This document shows, piece by piece, positions 1 through 9,157 of a DNA stretch of 64,000 nucleotides. This DNA comes from Ruegeria atlantica (GTDB lineage: Bacteria; Pseudomonadota; Alphaproteobacteria; Rhodobacterales; Rhodobacteraceae). Below the pieces are notes generated by a model that was not told where the DNA came from, searched no databases, and worked only from the letters and a program-made list of their open reading frames with translations. Each line of letters opens with the position of its first letter. The stretch's first letter is position 1. Made by a program: the position numbers and the translations under genes. The DNA lies in NCBI RefSeq assembly GCF_013033965.1, contig NZ_WQFE01000003.1:1-64000 (forward strand), read 5' to 3'.

Positions 1-59
1 TTATGGCACATTGCGATGCCGTTTGATGAGGGCGGCAACCACCCCATCTGTTAAGGAAT

Positions 60-851
60 TCACCCGTTGTCTGGTTCGGTGCCTGACTGCAGCGCTTGTT
101 TTGCCTGTTGTTGCAACCAGCCCAGCATCTGCCGGTACGGCACCGGGCCATAGCTGACTCGGGCAACACCCAGCGACGCAAGCGTTGCAGTATCCGGGGT
201 GCCGGGCAGGGCGATGATGTTCACAGGCAAATCAGTCGAATCGCAAAGCTGGGCGATCATGCCCTCATCCTTCAGGCCGGGTGCGAAAAAACCGCTGGCA
301 CCAGCGTCGGCATAGGCTTTGGCTCGCGCCATGGCATCGTCCAGCATCGCTTCGTCATGCGTCTCCGGCGCGGCCTTGAGGAAGATATCCGTTCTTGCAT
401 TGATAAAGGCGGGAACACCGGCGACATCGCAGCCTTCGCGCATTGCGCTCACGCGGGCGGCCTGGGTTTCGATGTCGTACAGGTCTTTAGTGCCGACAAT
501 CTGGTCTTCGAAGTTGAATCCGACAACACCCGTCTCAAGCGCTCTTTGGACATTGGCGATGATTCCGGCCGCGTCCTCGGCATAGGCCCCTTCGAAATCC
601 AATGAGACAGGAAGATCAACGGCCCCGACGATTCGACGGGCGTTGTCCAGGGCAACATCCAGCGGGATGTTCTGGCCGTCGCCAAACCCCTGCGCCATTG
701 CGACAGGTGCGCTGCCTGTTGCCACGGCCTTGGCACCCGCATCCCGTACGGCACCGGCGCTGCCTGCGTCCCAGATGTTGTAGATAATGACCGGATCGCC
801 CTTTTTGTGCAGGGCCGCAAAGGTTTCCGCGTTGGTGATCTGATTGGTCAT
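60..851 (-). CDS. Isocitrate lyase/PEP mutase superfamily protein
   Basis: A 263-residue TIM-barrel protein of the isocitrate lyase/phosphoenolpyruvate mutase superfamily, whose members make or break C-C or P-C bonds beside a carboxylate. Superfamily Mg-binding and catalytic positions can be read: D85 and E87 in LDFEGAYAED, E115 in GFNFED, and R153 in NARTD. The KKCGH loop of true isocitrate lyase is absent, so that activity is unlikely. An oxaloacetate-hydrolase-like or carboxyphosphonoenolpyruvate-mutase-like role is possible, but the substrate cannot be assigned. The ATG at 851 has AGGAG about 7 nt upstream. It follows pyrG on the same strand, but a 12-bp hairpin separates them, so it probably has its own promoter. 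Confidence 0.85.
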   Translation of the reverse strand: MTNQITNAETFAALHKKGDPVIIYNIWDAGSAGAVRDAGAKAVATGSAPVAMAQGFGDGQNIPLDVALDNARRIVGAVDLPVSLDFEGAYAEDAAGIIANVQRALETGVVGFNFEDQIVGTKDLYDIETQAARVSAMREGCDVAGVPAFINARTDIFLKAAPETHDEAMLDDAMARAKAYADAGASGFFAPGLKDEGMIAQLCDSTDLPVNIIALPGTPDTATLASLGVARVSYGPVPYRQMLGWLQQQAKQALQSGTEPDNG

Positions 852-894
852 GTCCGGTCTCCTGTCTCATGGTTGAGCACAGTTAACCGTGGAA

Positions 895-930
895 ACGGCC
901 CGCGCGTACAGGTTTTTTCGCGCGGGCCGT
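895..930 (-). terminator. Hairpin terminator after pyrG
   Basis: Perfect 12-bp inverted repeat: ACGGCCCGCGCG at 895-906 and CGCGCGGGCCGT at 919-930, with a 12-nt loop. It sits 25 bp downstream of the pyrG stop and upstream of the next minus-strand gene. On the minus strand the stem is followed only by TTTCC, so termination may be imperfect. The run of six T on the plus strand lies in the loop. Confidence 0.6.
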
Positions 931-954
931 CACAATGCGGTGACCGGTCTGGTG

Positions 955-2598
955 TCAGACCAAGCGAGACGTGTCTTTCGCCGCGCGCACAAAGTCGCGG
1001 AACAGCGGATGCGGATCAAACGGTTTGGATTTCAGTTCTGGATGGTACTGCACACCGATGAACCATGGGTGGTCGGACCATTCGACGATTTCAGGCAGAC
1101 GGCCATCCGGTGACATGCCCGAGAAGTTCAGGCCGGCCTTTTCCAGCTTGTCGCGATACTTGATGTCCACCTCATAGCGGTGGCGGTGACGCTCCTCGAT
1201 ATTGGTGCCGCCGTAAACCTCGGCCACTTTCGAACCTTCGGTCAGCACGGCGTCATACGCGCCCAAACGCATGGTGCCGCCTTTGTCGTCACCCACTTTG
1301 CGTTCGACCTTGTGGTTGCCTTGCACCCATTCTTTGAGGTGGTAAACAACCGGTTCAAAACGCTTTTTACCGGCTTCGTGATCGAACTCTTCCGAACCTG
1401 CCCCGGAGATGCCCGCAGCATTCCGGGCGGCTTCGATGACGGCCATCTGCATGCCGAGGCAGATGCCCAAATAGGGCACTTTGTGTTCCCGCGCGTATTG
1501 CGCGGCTTTGATTTTGCCTTCTGTACCACGTTCGCCGAACCCGCCGGGGACGAGGATGGCATGGTAACCTTCCAGATGCGGCGCGGCGTCTTCGGTGTCG
1601 AAGATTTCCGCGTCGACCCATTCGACCTTGACCTTGACGCGGTTTGCCATGCCGCCGTGAGTCAGGGCCTCGGCAATCGACTTATAGGCATCCTCAAGCT
1701 GTGTGTACTTGCCAACGATGGCGACCTTCACTTCGCCTTCGGCGTTGTGGATGCGGTCGCTGACGTCTTCCCATTTGGTCAGATCGGGCTTTGGGGCAGG
1801 GCTGATCTGGAAGGCGTCCAGTACCGCCTGATCCAGACCTTCGCGGTGATAGGCCAGAGGGGCGTCGTAGATGGTGCTGAGGTCCTGTGCCGCGATCACG
1901 CTGTCTGGGCGCACGTTACAGAACAGCGCCAGCTTTTCGCGTTCCTTGGTCGGGATCGGACCCTCGGACCGGCACACCAGAATATCCGGTGCCAGACCGA
2001 TCGAGCGCAGTTCTTTTACCGAGTGCTGGGTCGGTTTGGTTTTCAGCTCGCCCGAGGCCTTGATGTAAGGCAGCAGCGTCAGATGCATGAACAGGCACTG
2101 ACCGCGCGGCTTGTCCTGACTGAACTGGCGGATGGCCTCGAAAAAGGGCAGGCCTTCGATGTCGCCCACGGTGCCACCGATCTCACAGAGCATGAAATCA
2201 ACTTCATCCTCGCCGATGGCGATGAAATCCTTGATCTCGTTGGTAACGTGCGGGATCACCTGAATGGTCTTGCCGAGGTAATCACCGCGGCGCTCTTTCT
2301 CGAGCACATTCGAATAAATCCGGCCCGAGCTGACCGAGTCGGTTTTGCGCGCCGCCACGCCTGTGAAACGCTCGTAGTGCCCAAGGTCCAGATCGGTTTC
2401 CGCGCCGTCGTCCGTCACGAACACTTCGCCATGTTCGAACGGCGACATCGTGCCCGGATCGACGTTCAGATAGGGGTCCAGCTTGCGCAGACGCACCGAA
2501 TACCCTCGGGCCTGTAACAGCGCGCCCAACGCCGCCGAAGCCAGTCCTTTACCCAAGGACGAAACTACACCACCAGTGATGAAAATAAAACGCGCCAT
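955..2598 (-). CDS. pyrG: CTP synthase (glutamine hydrolysing)
   Basis: CTP synthase, 547 residues, the normal length. It makes CTP from UTP with ATP and glutamine-derived ammonia, the last step of pyrimidine nucleotide synthesis. The N-terminal amidoligase domain starts with [19 protein letters not shown], which contains the ATP-binding loop. The C-terminal class I glutamine amidotransferase has its nucleophile at C380 (LGICLGMQ) and a His/Glu pair in YHPE near the end. The frame is open further upstream, but the ATG at 2598 begins exactly at the conserved N-terminus and has GGGAG about 11 nt before it. SecG lies immediately upstream on the same strand. Confidence 0.98.
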   Translation of the reverse strand: MARFIFITGGVVSSLGKGLASAALGALLQARGYSVRLRKLDPYLNVDPGTMSPFEHGEVFVTDDGAETDLDLGHYERFTGVAARKTDSVSSGRIYSNVLEKERRGDYLGKTIQVIPHVTNEIKDFIAIGEDEVDFMLCEIGGTVGDIEGLPFFEAIRQFSQDKPRGQCLFMHLTLLPYIKASGELKTKPTQHSVKELRSIGLAPDILVCRSEGPIPTKEREKLALFCNVRPDSVIAAQDLSTIYDAPLAYHREGLDQAVLDAFQISPAPKPDLTKWEDVSDRIHNAEGEVKVAIVGKYTQLEDAYKSIAEALTHGGMANRVKVKVEWVDAEIFDTEDAAPHLEGYHAILVPGGFGERGTEGKIKAAQYAREHKVPYLGICLGMQMAVIEAARNAAGISGAGSEEFDHEAGKKRFEPVVYHLKEWVQGNHKVERKVGDDKGGTMRLGAYDAVLTEGSKVAEVYGGTNIEERHRHRYEVDIKYRDKLEKAGLNFSGMSPDGRLPEIVEWSDHPWFIGVQYHPELKSKPFDPHPLFRDFVRAAKDTSRLV

Positions 2599-2757
2599 GT
2601 TTTTCGGCTGCTCCCGTGAGACGTCAAAATCAGCTGCCCGACGGTTCCGAAAAACCGCTGCATCACGGGACTTCACGTATAAAGGATTCGCGCCAATAGC
2701 GCAAGAGAACCGCAAGATGCTGTTGCAGTTCTCTTTCAGGTTTCTAGGTTTTGTGGA

Positions 2758-3123
2758 TCAGTTGGCCTGCGGGATCAGCGGCGCATTGTCGCCCTCTGCC
2801 GGAGGTAACAGATCGTCAGCCGACGGAACCGCCGGTGTGCTTTCCTCGGTCGGTGCGGGCGCGGGAACGCCCAAACGGTCGATCACCGAGCTGCCCGAGG
2901 ATTTCTGTGCGGCCAAAATGGTCAGTGTGATTGATGTCACGATGAAGCATGCAGCCAGAATCCAGGTCACCTTGCCCAAAGCGGTCGCTGCTGCGCGTCC
3001 GGTCATGGCTCCGCCACCACCGCCACCCATGCCAAGGCCACCGCCTTCGGACCGCTGCATCAGGACAACGGCAATCAGGCCAAGGGCCAAGAGGAGGTGG
3101 ATGATGAGAACGACGTTTTCCAT
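2758..3123 (-). CDS. secG: Preprotein translocase subunit SecG
   Basis: SecG, 121 residues, the auxiliary subunit of the SecYEG inner-membrane channel that assists SecA-driven export. It starts MENVVLIIHLLLALGLIAVVL, the first membrane helix. A conserved cytoplasmic loop with QRSEGGGLGMGGGGGG follows, then a second helix at about residues 50-72. A Pro/Glu-rich tail of roughly 45 residues is typical of alphaproteobacterial SecG. An upstream in-frame extension is rejected because it would place a Pro-rich stretch before the first helix. The gene is divergent from the nitrile hydratase operon and is followed by pyrG, a common arrangement in this family. Confidence 0.95.
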   Translation of the reverse strand: MENVVLIIHLLLALGLIAVVLMQRSEGGGLGMGGGGGGAMTGRAAATALGKVTWILAACFIVTSITLTILAAQKSSGSSVIDRLGVPAPAPTEESTPAVPSADDLLPPAEGDNAPLIPQAN

Positions 3124-3273
3124 GGTCTTCCTGTGCGGCGTGACGTGTATCGCGAGGTACTTATGCAAGTTTGCCAGCGGGGGCAAGGGAGGAGTTGGTA
3201 TCAAGATTGATGATAGCTGAGATCACAGCAAAGGGACTGGACAGCGTGGTCGCACCTCGCGCAGGCTACGGCC

Positions 3274-3888
3274 ATGCCACATGACGATCACGACCACCCG
3301 CACGCCCTTTTGCCACCTGATCCCGCACTCCGCGTCAAGGCGCTAGAAACGATTCTGACTCGCAAGGGTTTGATTGATCCTGCGGCTCTGGATGAGATCA
3401 TCGATACCTACCAGAACAAGATCGGGCCGCAGAACGGCGCGCGGGTTGTTGCCAAGGCCTGGACGGACCCGGAATTCAAATCTGCATTGATGAAAGATGC
3501 GACGGCGGTTGTCGCTGAATTGGGCTACTATGGCCGTCAGGGCGAACACATGGTTGTCGTCGAAAATACGCCCGAACAGCACAACATGGTCGTGTGCACC
3601 TTGTGCAGTTGCTATCCTTGGCCGCTTCTGGGTATTCCGCCAGGCTGGTACAAATCCGATGCCTATCGCGCACGGGCTGTGCGTGAACCGCGTAAGGTAC
3701 TCGCGGATTTTGGGGTGACCTTACCCGATAGTTCATCGGTTCGCGTGTGGGATTCAACGGCCGAGGTGCGATACCTCGTACTTCCATTGAGACCTGCGGG
3801 CACTGATGGCCTGACCGAAGACGAATTGGCGGCGCTGGTCACGCGCGACAGCATGATCGGAACCGGATTGCCTAAGGTGCCATCATGA
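3274..3888 (+). CDS. nthA: Nitrile hydratase alpha subunit, cobalt type
   Basis: Alpha subunit of nitrile hydratase (204 residues), which hydrates nitriles to amides. The metal-binding motif C108-T-L-C111-S-C113 is followed by Y-P. In this family the Thr (V-C-T-L-C-S-C-Y) marks the cobalt type, while iron enzymes have Ser (V-C-S-L-C-S-C-T). Two of these Cys are expected to be oxidised to sulfinic and sulfenic acid. The His/Asp-rich N-terminus [10 protein letters not shown] is common in the family. It is the first gene of a three-gene operon coupled by ATGA overlaps. No amidase or cobalt transporter gene lies beside it, so later use of the amide must be encoded elsewhere. Confidence 0.97.
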   Translation: MPHDDHDHPHALLPPDPALRVKALETILTRKGLIDPAALDEIIDTYQNKIGPQNGARVVAKAWTDPEFKSALMKDATAVVAELGYYGRQGEHMVVVENTPEQHNMVVCTLCSCYPWPLLGIPPGWYKSDAYRARAVREPRKVLADFGVTLPDSSSVRVWDSTAEVRYLVLPLRPAGTDGLTEDELAALVTRDSMIGTGLPKVPS

Positions 3889-4562
3889 CCCGAGTTCACG
3901 ATATGGGCGGGCGCTTTGGCGATGGACCTGTGCACCCTGAACCCGAAGATGCCCCGGTCTTTGCCGAAGACTGGCACGGAAGGGCGTTGGCTGTAACGCT
4001 GGCTGCGGGGTCGCTTGGCAAGTGGAACATCGATGTATCCCGACATGCGCGCGAAAGGCTGTCGCCCAAGGATTACGCCCGATTTTCCTATTACGAAAAG
4101 TGGATTTCGGGGCTTGCGGACCTTCTCGTCGAAACAGGCGTGCTGACAGATGAGGATCTGCGCGGCGAGACGGACGGCGACAAACACCCACTGGCAAGCC
4201 GCGTGCTGAAGTCTGACGCCGTTGCAAAAGTGCTGGCCAGCGGCGGGCCTGCGGATCGCCCTTCAAATGTGCGGGTGAAATTTGAACCGGGGCAAAAAGT
4301 TGTGACCGCCCGTCAATCTGCGAACCGCCTTGTCGACGGCGGGCATACACGTTTGCCCCGATATGCTGCAGGAGCGAGGGGACGTATCCTGATGATGCAC
4401 GGTACACATGTGCTGCCCGACTCTAATGCCCACAGACTGGGCGAAGCCCCCGAACCGCTTTATGCTGTGGTCTTCCCGGCATCCGAGCTTTGGTCAAATC
4501 CTGAACATCCAAAGGACGAAGTGGTTCTCGATCTATGGCAAAGCTATCTGGAACCCGCATGA
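3885..4562 (+). CDS. nthB: Nitrile hydratase beta subunit
   Basis: Beta subunit of nitrile hydratase, 225 residues. It pairs with the alpha subunit and helps form the active-site pocket. The N-terminus [12 protein letters not shown] is the family signature. A conserved central stretch [18 protein letters not shown] follows, and the C-terminal SH3-like barrel contains the FEPGQKV segment and ends at [11 protein letters not shown]. The start overlaps the alpha-subunit stop as ATGA, and the stop overlaps the next gene in the same way, so the three products should be made in step. Confidence 0.96.
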   Translation: MTRVHDMGGRFGDGPVHPEPEDAPVFAEDWHGRALAVTLAAGSLGKWNIDVSRHARERLSPKDYARFSYYEKWISGLADLLVETGVLTDEDLRGETDGDKHPLASRVLKSDAVAKVLASGGPADRPSNVRVKFEPGQKVVTARQSANRLVDGGHTRLPRYAAGARGRILMMHGTHVLPDSNAHRLGEAPEPLYAVVFPASELWSNPEHPKDEVVLDLWQSYLEPA

Positions 4563-4894
4563 GCAAGTGCAATTCCTATAATGCTCCTGAGCCTGTCTTT
4601 GCAGAGCCCTGGCACGCACAGGTCTTTGCCGTAACTGTGGCACTGAACGAGGCCGGACGTTTCGATTGGCCGGATTGGGCCGCGCGCTTCTCGGCCACCC
4701 TGAAACGGAACGGTTTGGATCGTGAACTGAATGGTGGGGACGACTACTTTATTGCGTGGCTTGAGACCCTCGAGGCGCTGTTGGCCGAGCAGGGGGCTGC
4801 AGTCTCCGATGATGTCAGCCAACTACGCGACAGATGGGAAGAGGCTTATCTGACCACGCCACACGGGCAGCCGGTGCGGTTGGCCAACGCTTAG
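4559..4894 (+). CDS. Nitrile hydratase accessory protein (P14K/NhlE-like)
   Basis: A 111-residue protein homologous to the N-terminal half of nitrile hydratase beta subunits (FAEPWHAQVFAVTVALNEAGRFDWPDWAARF). In Co-type systems, small proteins of this kind (P14K, NhlE) hold the apo-alpha subunit, deliver cobalt and exchange it into the alpha2beta2 enzyme (self-subunit swapping). The ATG at 4559 overlaps the nthB stop as ATGA and is preferred over an in-frame ATG at 4535 inside nthB. The gene order alpha-beta-accessory matches known Co-type clusters. That this protein acts as a cobalt chaperone is inferred from family and context. A repeat element begins right at the stop codon. Confidence 0.85.
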   Translation: MSKCNSYNAPEPVFAEPWHAQVFAVTVALNEAGRFDWPDWAARFSATLKRNGLDRELNGGDDYFIAWLETLEALLAEQGAAVSDDVSQLRDRWEEAYLTTPHGQPVRLANA

Positions 4895-4989
4895 GGGGCT
4901 CTGCCCCGCCGCCCTTGCGGGCGGCTCCCCCGAGGTACTTTCAGCCAGATGAACAAGGGATCCGGGCTTCATCTGGCCCAAAATACCTC
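4894..4989 (+). repeat. Intergenic repeat, copy A, in inverted pair
   Basis: It starts on the last base of the accessory-gene stop with GGGGGCTCTGCCCC, then GCCGCCCTTGCGGGCGGC (another small hairpin), CCCCCGAGGTACTTT and AGCCAGATGAA (ending at 4953). A second, oppositely oriented copy of the tail lies at 4968-4989, so 4932-4953 and 4968-4989 can pair with 19 of 22 matches. Two more single copies occur at 21669-21722 and 26971-27030. The rest of the gap to purA holds only its ribosome binding site and possible promoter. Confidence 0.7.
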
Positions 4990-5104
4990 CGCCGGAGGCA
5001 TCGGGCGCAGCACGATTGCTGCATGCGTCGAATTACCGGTTTCCCTGTCGCTTTCCCGCCGTTATACGAGCCGAGTTTGATAACTCAGCGCAAAAGGACC
5101 GGAT

Positions 5105-6397
5105 ATGGCCAATGTGGTTGTTGTCGGCGCCCAGTGGGGTGACGAAGGAAAAGGCAAGATCGTCGACTGGCTCAGCGAGCGGGCAGACGTGATCGCACGC
5201 TTTCAGGGCGGACATAATGCCGGTCATACGCTGGTCATCGATGGTGAGGTCTACAAGTTGCATGCGCTTCCGTCTGGCGTTGTGCGCGGCGGCAAGTTGA
5301 GCGTTATCGGCAACGGCGTCGTGTTAGACCCGTGGCACCTGATCAAAGAAATCGGAACCATCCAGGCGCAGGGCGTTGAAATCACCCCTGAAAACCTGAT
5401 GATTGCCGAAAACACACCGTTGATCCTGCCCTTCCACGGAGAACTGGATCGGGCACGTGAAAGTCAAAACTCGGTTGCGAAAATCGGGACGACCGGCCGC
5501 GGAATTGGTCCTTGTTACGAGGATAAGGTTGGCCGCCGCGTGATCCGTGTGGCTGATCTTGCTGACAATGCAACCCTGGAATTGCGGGTCGATCGCGCCC
5601 TGGTTCACCACAACGCGCTGCGAAACGGGCTTGGGCTGGAGCCAATTGACCGAAATGCACTGATCGCCCAGCTGCAAGAGATTGCACCTAAAATTCTGCC
5701 GTTTGCCGCGCCGGTTTGGAAAGTGCTGAATGAAAAGCGCAAGGCCGGCAAACGCATCCTGTTCGAGGGCGCGCAAGGGGCGCTGCTGGATATCGACTTC
5801 GGTACGTATCCATTTGTCACATCGTCCAACGTCATCGCTGGGCAGGCATCAACGGGTGTCGGCATCGGCCCGGGATCCATCGATTTTGTTCTGGGAATCG
5901 TCAAGGCCTATACAACACGCGTGGGCGAGGGGCCGTTCCCGACAGAGCTGGATGACGACGATGGTCAGCGTCTTGGTGAGCGTGGACACGAGTTTGGAAC
6001 CACCACAGGCCGTAAGCGGCGCTGTGGTTGGTTTGATGCCTGCCTTGTGCGCCAGACCTGCGCGACCAGCGGCGTGAACGGTATCTCGCTGACCAAGCTG
6101 GACGTTCTGGACGGTTTCGAGACCCTGAAAATCTGCGTTGGCTATGATCTGGATGGCGAACGTCTGGATTATCTTCCAACTGCGGCGGATCAGCAGGCCC
6201 GTTGCAAGCCGATCTACGAAGAAATGCCGGGTTGGAGCGAGTCCACCGAAGGGGCCCGCAGCTGGGCAGACCTGCCGGCTAATGCAATCAAGTACGTGCG
6301 CCGGGTCGAGGAGCTGATCGATTGCCCCGTTGCCCTTTTGTCCACCAGCCCGGAGCGGGATGACACCATTCTGGTGACAGATCCGTTTGCAGACTGA
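5105..6397 (+). CDS. purA: Adenylosuccinate synthetase
   Basis: PurA, 430 residues, full length. It joins IMP and aspartate using GTP to give adenylosuccinate, the first committed step to AMP. The P-loop GDEGKGK spans residues 12-18 with catalytic D13. The GHNAGHT segment carries catalytic H41, and the GTP-specificity motif TKLD is near residue 330. The ATG at 5105 has AAGGA about 7 nt upstream. The stop overlaps the start of the following small membrane gene (TGATG), so the two are co-translated. Confidence 0.98.
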   Translation: MANVVVVGAQWGDEGKGKIVDWLSERADVIARFQGGHNAGHTLVIDGEVYKLHALPSGVVRGGKLSVIGNGVVLDPWHLIKEIGTIQAQGVEITPENLMIAENTPLILPFHGELDRARESQNSVAKIGTTGRGIGPCYEDKVGRRVIRVADLADNATLELRVDRALVHHNALRNGLGLEPIDRNALIAQLQEIAPKILPFAAPVWKVLNEKRKAGKRILFEGAQGALLDIDFGTYPFVTSSNVIAGQASTGVGIGPGSIDFVLGIVKAYTTRVGEGPFPTELDDDDGQRLGERGHEFGTTTGRKRRCGWFDACLVRQTCATSGVNGISLTKLDVLDGFETLKICVGYDLDGERLDYLPTAADQQARCKPIYEEMPGWSESTEGARSWADLPANAIKYVRRVEELIDCPVALLSTSPERDDTILVTDPFAD

Positions 6398-6639
6398 TGG
6401 CGGAAGAGCAGAAACAAGGCCTCAGCTATAAGGCACGCCGTCGCTGGTCTCTGGTGCTGTTGCTGATTGGGTTGCCTCTGTACATTGTGGCGGTGGTGAC
6501 GGTTGTGAATTGGCTTGACCGCCCACCGCTCTGGCTTGAGCTGCTGGTCTATATCGGCCTCGGCATCGTCTGGGCCTTGCCCTTCAAGTTCGTGTTCAAG
6601 GGCGTCGGACAAGCGGACCCGGATCAGTCGCAAGACTGA
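6397..6639 (+). CDS. DUF2842 small membrane protein
   Basis: An 80-residue protein with two predicted membrane helices (about residues 17-38 and 45-67) and a short acidic C-terminus (ADPDQSQD). The pattern YKARRRWSLVLLLIGLPLY, then WLDRPP, then GIVWALPFKFVFKGVG fits the DUF2842 family of alphaproteobacteria. No function is known to me. Its start overlaps the purA stop by one base, and a bidirectional terminator follows at once, so it is the last gene of the purA transcript. Confidence 0.85.
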   Translation: MAEEQKQGLSYKARRRWSLVLLLIGLPLYIVAVVTVVNWLDRPPLWLELLVYIGLGIVWALPFKFVFKGVGQADPDQSQD

Positions 6640-6665
6640 CAAGGTACTTCATTTCCTAAACAGAA

Positions 6666-6702
6666 AAGGGGCCGATCACTTGAATCGGCCCCTTAATCTT
6701 TT
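6666..6702. terminator. Bidirectional terminator between convergent genes
   Basis: Stem AAGGGGCCGAT (6666-6676) pairs with ATCGGCCCCTT (6684-6694) over a 7-nt loop. It is followed by TAATCTTTT on the plus strand and by TTTTCTGTTT on the minus strand. It serves purA-DUF2842 from the left and the acidic-protein gene from the right. Confidence 0.8.
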
Positions 6703-6716
6703 GATTATTTGCGAGT

Positions 6717-8327
6717 TCAGCCTGCGGCGCGCTCATCATCGGGGCGGAACCCGATCTGTGTTGAGGCGGCAAAACGACCGCCACCGGCTTTTTCGATCTT
6801 GCCATCCCGAAGCAGTTGACCGAACGAGCGCAGGCTTTCTTCACGGTTGAAGTCGTCCTGTTTGAGAGAGCGAATCTTGTTCATCAGTTGCGGACGCGAG
6901 AATTGTTCCTGACCTTCGATGAACGACAGGTAGGCCGCAGCCGCTTCCAAAAGGTCTGGCAGAGATTGCGCGCCTTGCTCTTGCGCAAAGAGGGCAAAGC
7001 CACCTTCTTCTTCGGATTCGTCTTCAGCATTCGACGTAACGCGGCGCGGGGTTACTGGTCCGGCGTCCTGTTCCTTTGTGTCGACACGCTGTTCGGCAAC
7101 CAGTTTCAGCGGAGACGCGGTATCGGATTGCGGGCGCATGCTGGTGACTTGAATCTCGGGACGGCGCGGGCTGACGACCGAGGTCAGATCGCCGCGATAT
7201 CCGCTTTCCTCCGACGCGTCATCCTTTGACCGGTCCTCGCGTTCAGCTTCGGTCGCGGCCACTGCCGTGCGCAGGTGTGAATAGGTTTCTCGCTGCGAAC
7301 TGGTGGCCGGGTCATCCATCTGACTGTCTGCCTTGTCCATCAAGCGCGACATATCATGATCCAGAGCCGTTTCACCTGACATTGCGGCCTCGACTTTCGA
7401 GATCTCGCTCAGAACATTGGCCTCATCCTCGGCGGTCAGATATCCCTCTTTGGTTTCTTCGGCGTCGTCGTTCTGATCCTCTTCGGCTTCTTCGCTCAGG
7501 ATATTGCCGGGCTCATCAGTTTCAGCCGTTTCCTCTAGATCAGCGAACAGCGCCGAGGCAGCGGGGGCCTCTTCCTCGTCTTCGTATTCATCGTCTTGTT
7601 GCAACGAGAACGGCTGAACAGCTTCTGCCGGTTCCTCGGTTGTCGCAGCCTCTGCGACGGGCTCGGTCATAGCGGGGTGTTCATCGACTTCTTCCGACTC
7701 AAAGGCCGGTGCCGTTGGTTCAACCGTCGCTTCGGGATTTCCTGCTTCGGCAAGGTCGGACGAGTCGAGCGAGCCAGCTTCAAACGCGGCAGCGACCGCG
7801 TCCATTGGGCCGGTCGACTGATTGACTAGGCTTGTGTCTTCGTCCTCGGAATAGATCACCGAGTTTTCTTCGGAATGCGAAACGACGGCGCGAATGCGCT
7901 GCAGCTTAGCGGCGATGCTGTCCGCAGCCGGAGCAGGCGCGCTTTCAACAGGCTCAGCATCCGCAAAGAACGACTCGGCGCCTTGCGCGGGCGGTGTGGC
8001 GTTGGGGCTGGTCATTTGAGGTTCTGGCTGCGCAGGAGTGGGTACCGCAGTAGGGGGCGGCGTTGCGGCCTGCTGGGTTGCACGCAGCAACAGGCCTGAT
8101 TCACTCTGGCTGGCTTCCACGTGTTTTGCGGCGTCGCGTTGGGCGATCCGGGTCAGCATTTCTGCGTCAGGCTGTGGGGGTTCAGAACCGAAGTATCGAT
8201 CATCGGCAGAAAGATCACGGAAATACTCAGCGATTGCTTTCATCGTTTCGAATGAATCGTCAAACCCTTCCAAAGTGCAGGAGAAGGTTCCATAAGAAAC
8301 GGTCAATACCTTGTTGTTCTGTACCAT
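6717..8327 (-). CDS. Large acidic protein, unknown function
   Basis: A 536-residue soluble protein with no signal peptide or membrane helix that I can see. Three parts are visible. Residues 1-60 (start MVQNNKVLTVSYGTFSCTLE) form a compact domain. A long acidic, Ala/Glu-rich, low-complexity middle of about 370 residues follows. The last 80 or so residues (LPDLLEAAAAYLSF, then SRPQLMNKIRSL, then LRDGKIEKAGGGRFA) read like a small helical or winged-helix module. The ATG at 8327 has AGAGGA upstream; a GTG three codons earlier is too close to that site. The family seems to be a conserved Rhodobacterales one, but I cannot name a function. A scaffold or partner-binding role would be inference only. 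Confidence 0.8.
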   Translation of the reverse strand: MVQNNKVLTVSYGTFSCTLEGFDDSFETMKAIAEYFRDLSADDRYFGSEPPQPDAEMLTRIAQRDAAKHVEASQSESGLLLRATQQAATPPPTAVPTPAQPEPQMTSPNATPPAQGAESFFADAEPVESAPAPAADSIAAKLQRIRAVVSHSEENSVIYSEDEDTSLVNQSTGPMDAVAAAFEAGSLDSSDLAEAGNPEATVEPTAPAFESEEVDEHPAMTEPVAEAATTEEPAEAVQPFSLQQDDEYEDEEEAPAASALFADLEETAETDEPGNILSEEAEEDQNDDAEETKEGYLTAEDEANVLSEISKVEAAMSGETALDHDMSRLMDKADSQMDDPATSSQRETYSHLRTAVAATEAEREDRSKDDASEESGYRGDLTSVVSPRRPEIQVTSMRPQSDTASPLKLVAEQRVDTKEQDAGPVTPRRVTSNAEDESEEEGGFALFAQEQGAQSLPDLLEAAAAYLSFIEGQEQFSRPQLMNKIRSLKQDDFNREESLRSFGQLLRDGKIEKAGGGRFAASTQIGFRPDDERAAG

Positions 8328-8449
8328 CAGACACACGTCCTCTACAAACTACGAGAGCCAACCAGCCTTGTGCAGGCACACCTATTGGCTCGGAACTCTC
8401 TGCATGAACCTATCATTTTGTGGTCTCAATGTGTCCAAATCCGGGAAAA

Positions 8450-9157
8450 ATGATCAATCTAAGTAAAAATCGCCCAATTGTGCGGTCATTTGAGCCAATT
8501 GCACTGGTCGGAGGCGGGGAAATCGGCCCTGACGACCTGAATGTGATGCTGATTCGCGCCAATACGGTGGTGGCGGCCGATGGCGGGGCCGCCCCTTTGG
8601 TGGAATCGGGCCGTATCCCGGATGCGGTGATTGGCGATTTCGATTCGCTGCACAGCCGACATAAAGACAAGATTCCGGCAGACCGTTTGTATCCCATTCG
8701 CGAACAGAACAGCACGGATTTTGACAAGGCGCTACGCAGTATCGAAGCGCCAGTTGTCTTGGGGGCCGGGTTTCTGGGCGGGCGGCTGGATCACCAGCTT
8801 GCGGTGCTTAACACATTGGTTCAGAGGCAGGATCGTCCTTGTGTTCTGTTGGGCGAGACCGAGGTTGTCTTTCATGCGCCGCCGCAGATTTCCCTCAGCA
8901 TCACGCCCGGTGACGTCGTTTCATTGTTTCCGTTTCAACGCGTGCGCGGCACCAGCAAAGGTCTGGAGTGGCCCATCGACGATCTGGTGATGGAGCCCGG
9001 CGGTCAGGTTGGCACATCCAATCGCGCGCTGGCGGATGTCGAACTGATGGTGGACGGGCCAGGATTGCTGGTGATGGTGCCGCGATACGTTCTGGATCAG
9101 GTTATGCAGGCGTTTCTGTCGGAAGAGACCGGGCGCTGGCCCGCTCGCGCAGAATGA
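8450..9157 (+). CDS. thiN: Thiamine pyrophosphokinase
   Basis: Thiamine diphosphokinase (235 residues), which converts thiamine plus ATP to thiamine diphosphate. Family marks are the N-terminal ALVGGG, then VVAADGGA and DAVIGDFDSL for Mg/ATP binding, then STDFDKAL, and GFLGGRLDHQLAVL for thiamine contact. The start is uncertain. The ATG at 8450 has GGGA close upstream and gives a short lead into the first strand. An ATG at 8429 and a GTG at 8420 are in frame but lack a ribosome site. The last 56 bp overlap the end of the opposing DMT gene. Confidence 0.9.
   Translation: MINLSKNRPIVRSFEPIALVGGGEIGPDDLNVMLIRANTVVAADGGAAPLVESGRIPDAVIGDFDSLHSRHKDKIPADRLYPIREQNSTDFDKALRSIEAPVVLGAGFLGGRLDHQLAVLNTLVQRQDRPCVLLGETEVVFHAPPQISLSITPGDVVSLFPFQRVRGTSKGLEWPIDDLVMEPGGQVGTSNRALADVELMVDGPGLLVMVPRYVLDQVMQAFLSEETGRWPARAE

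Noticed and set aside
1..54. Seventeen codons then a stop on the plus strand (LWHIAMPFDEGGNHPIC) that could be the end of a gene beginning before the window
   Set aside because: Too short to recognise, and other frames are equally open here; no homology can be judged.
1180..2517. Long open frame (445 codons) on the plus strand opposite pyrG
   Set aside because: Antisense shadow of a clear CTP synthase gene in G+C-rich DNA; no ribosome site or domain.
3200..3211. ATCAA-GA-TTGAT palindrome taken at first for an Fnr box
   Set aside because: Half-sites face the wrong way and the spacing is two rather than four; left only as a possible operator.
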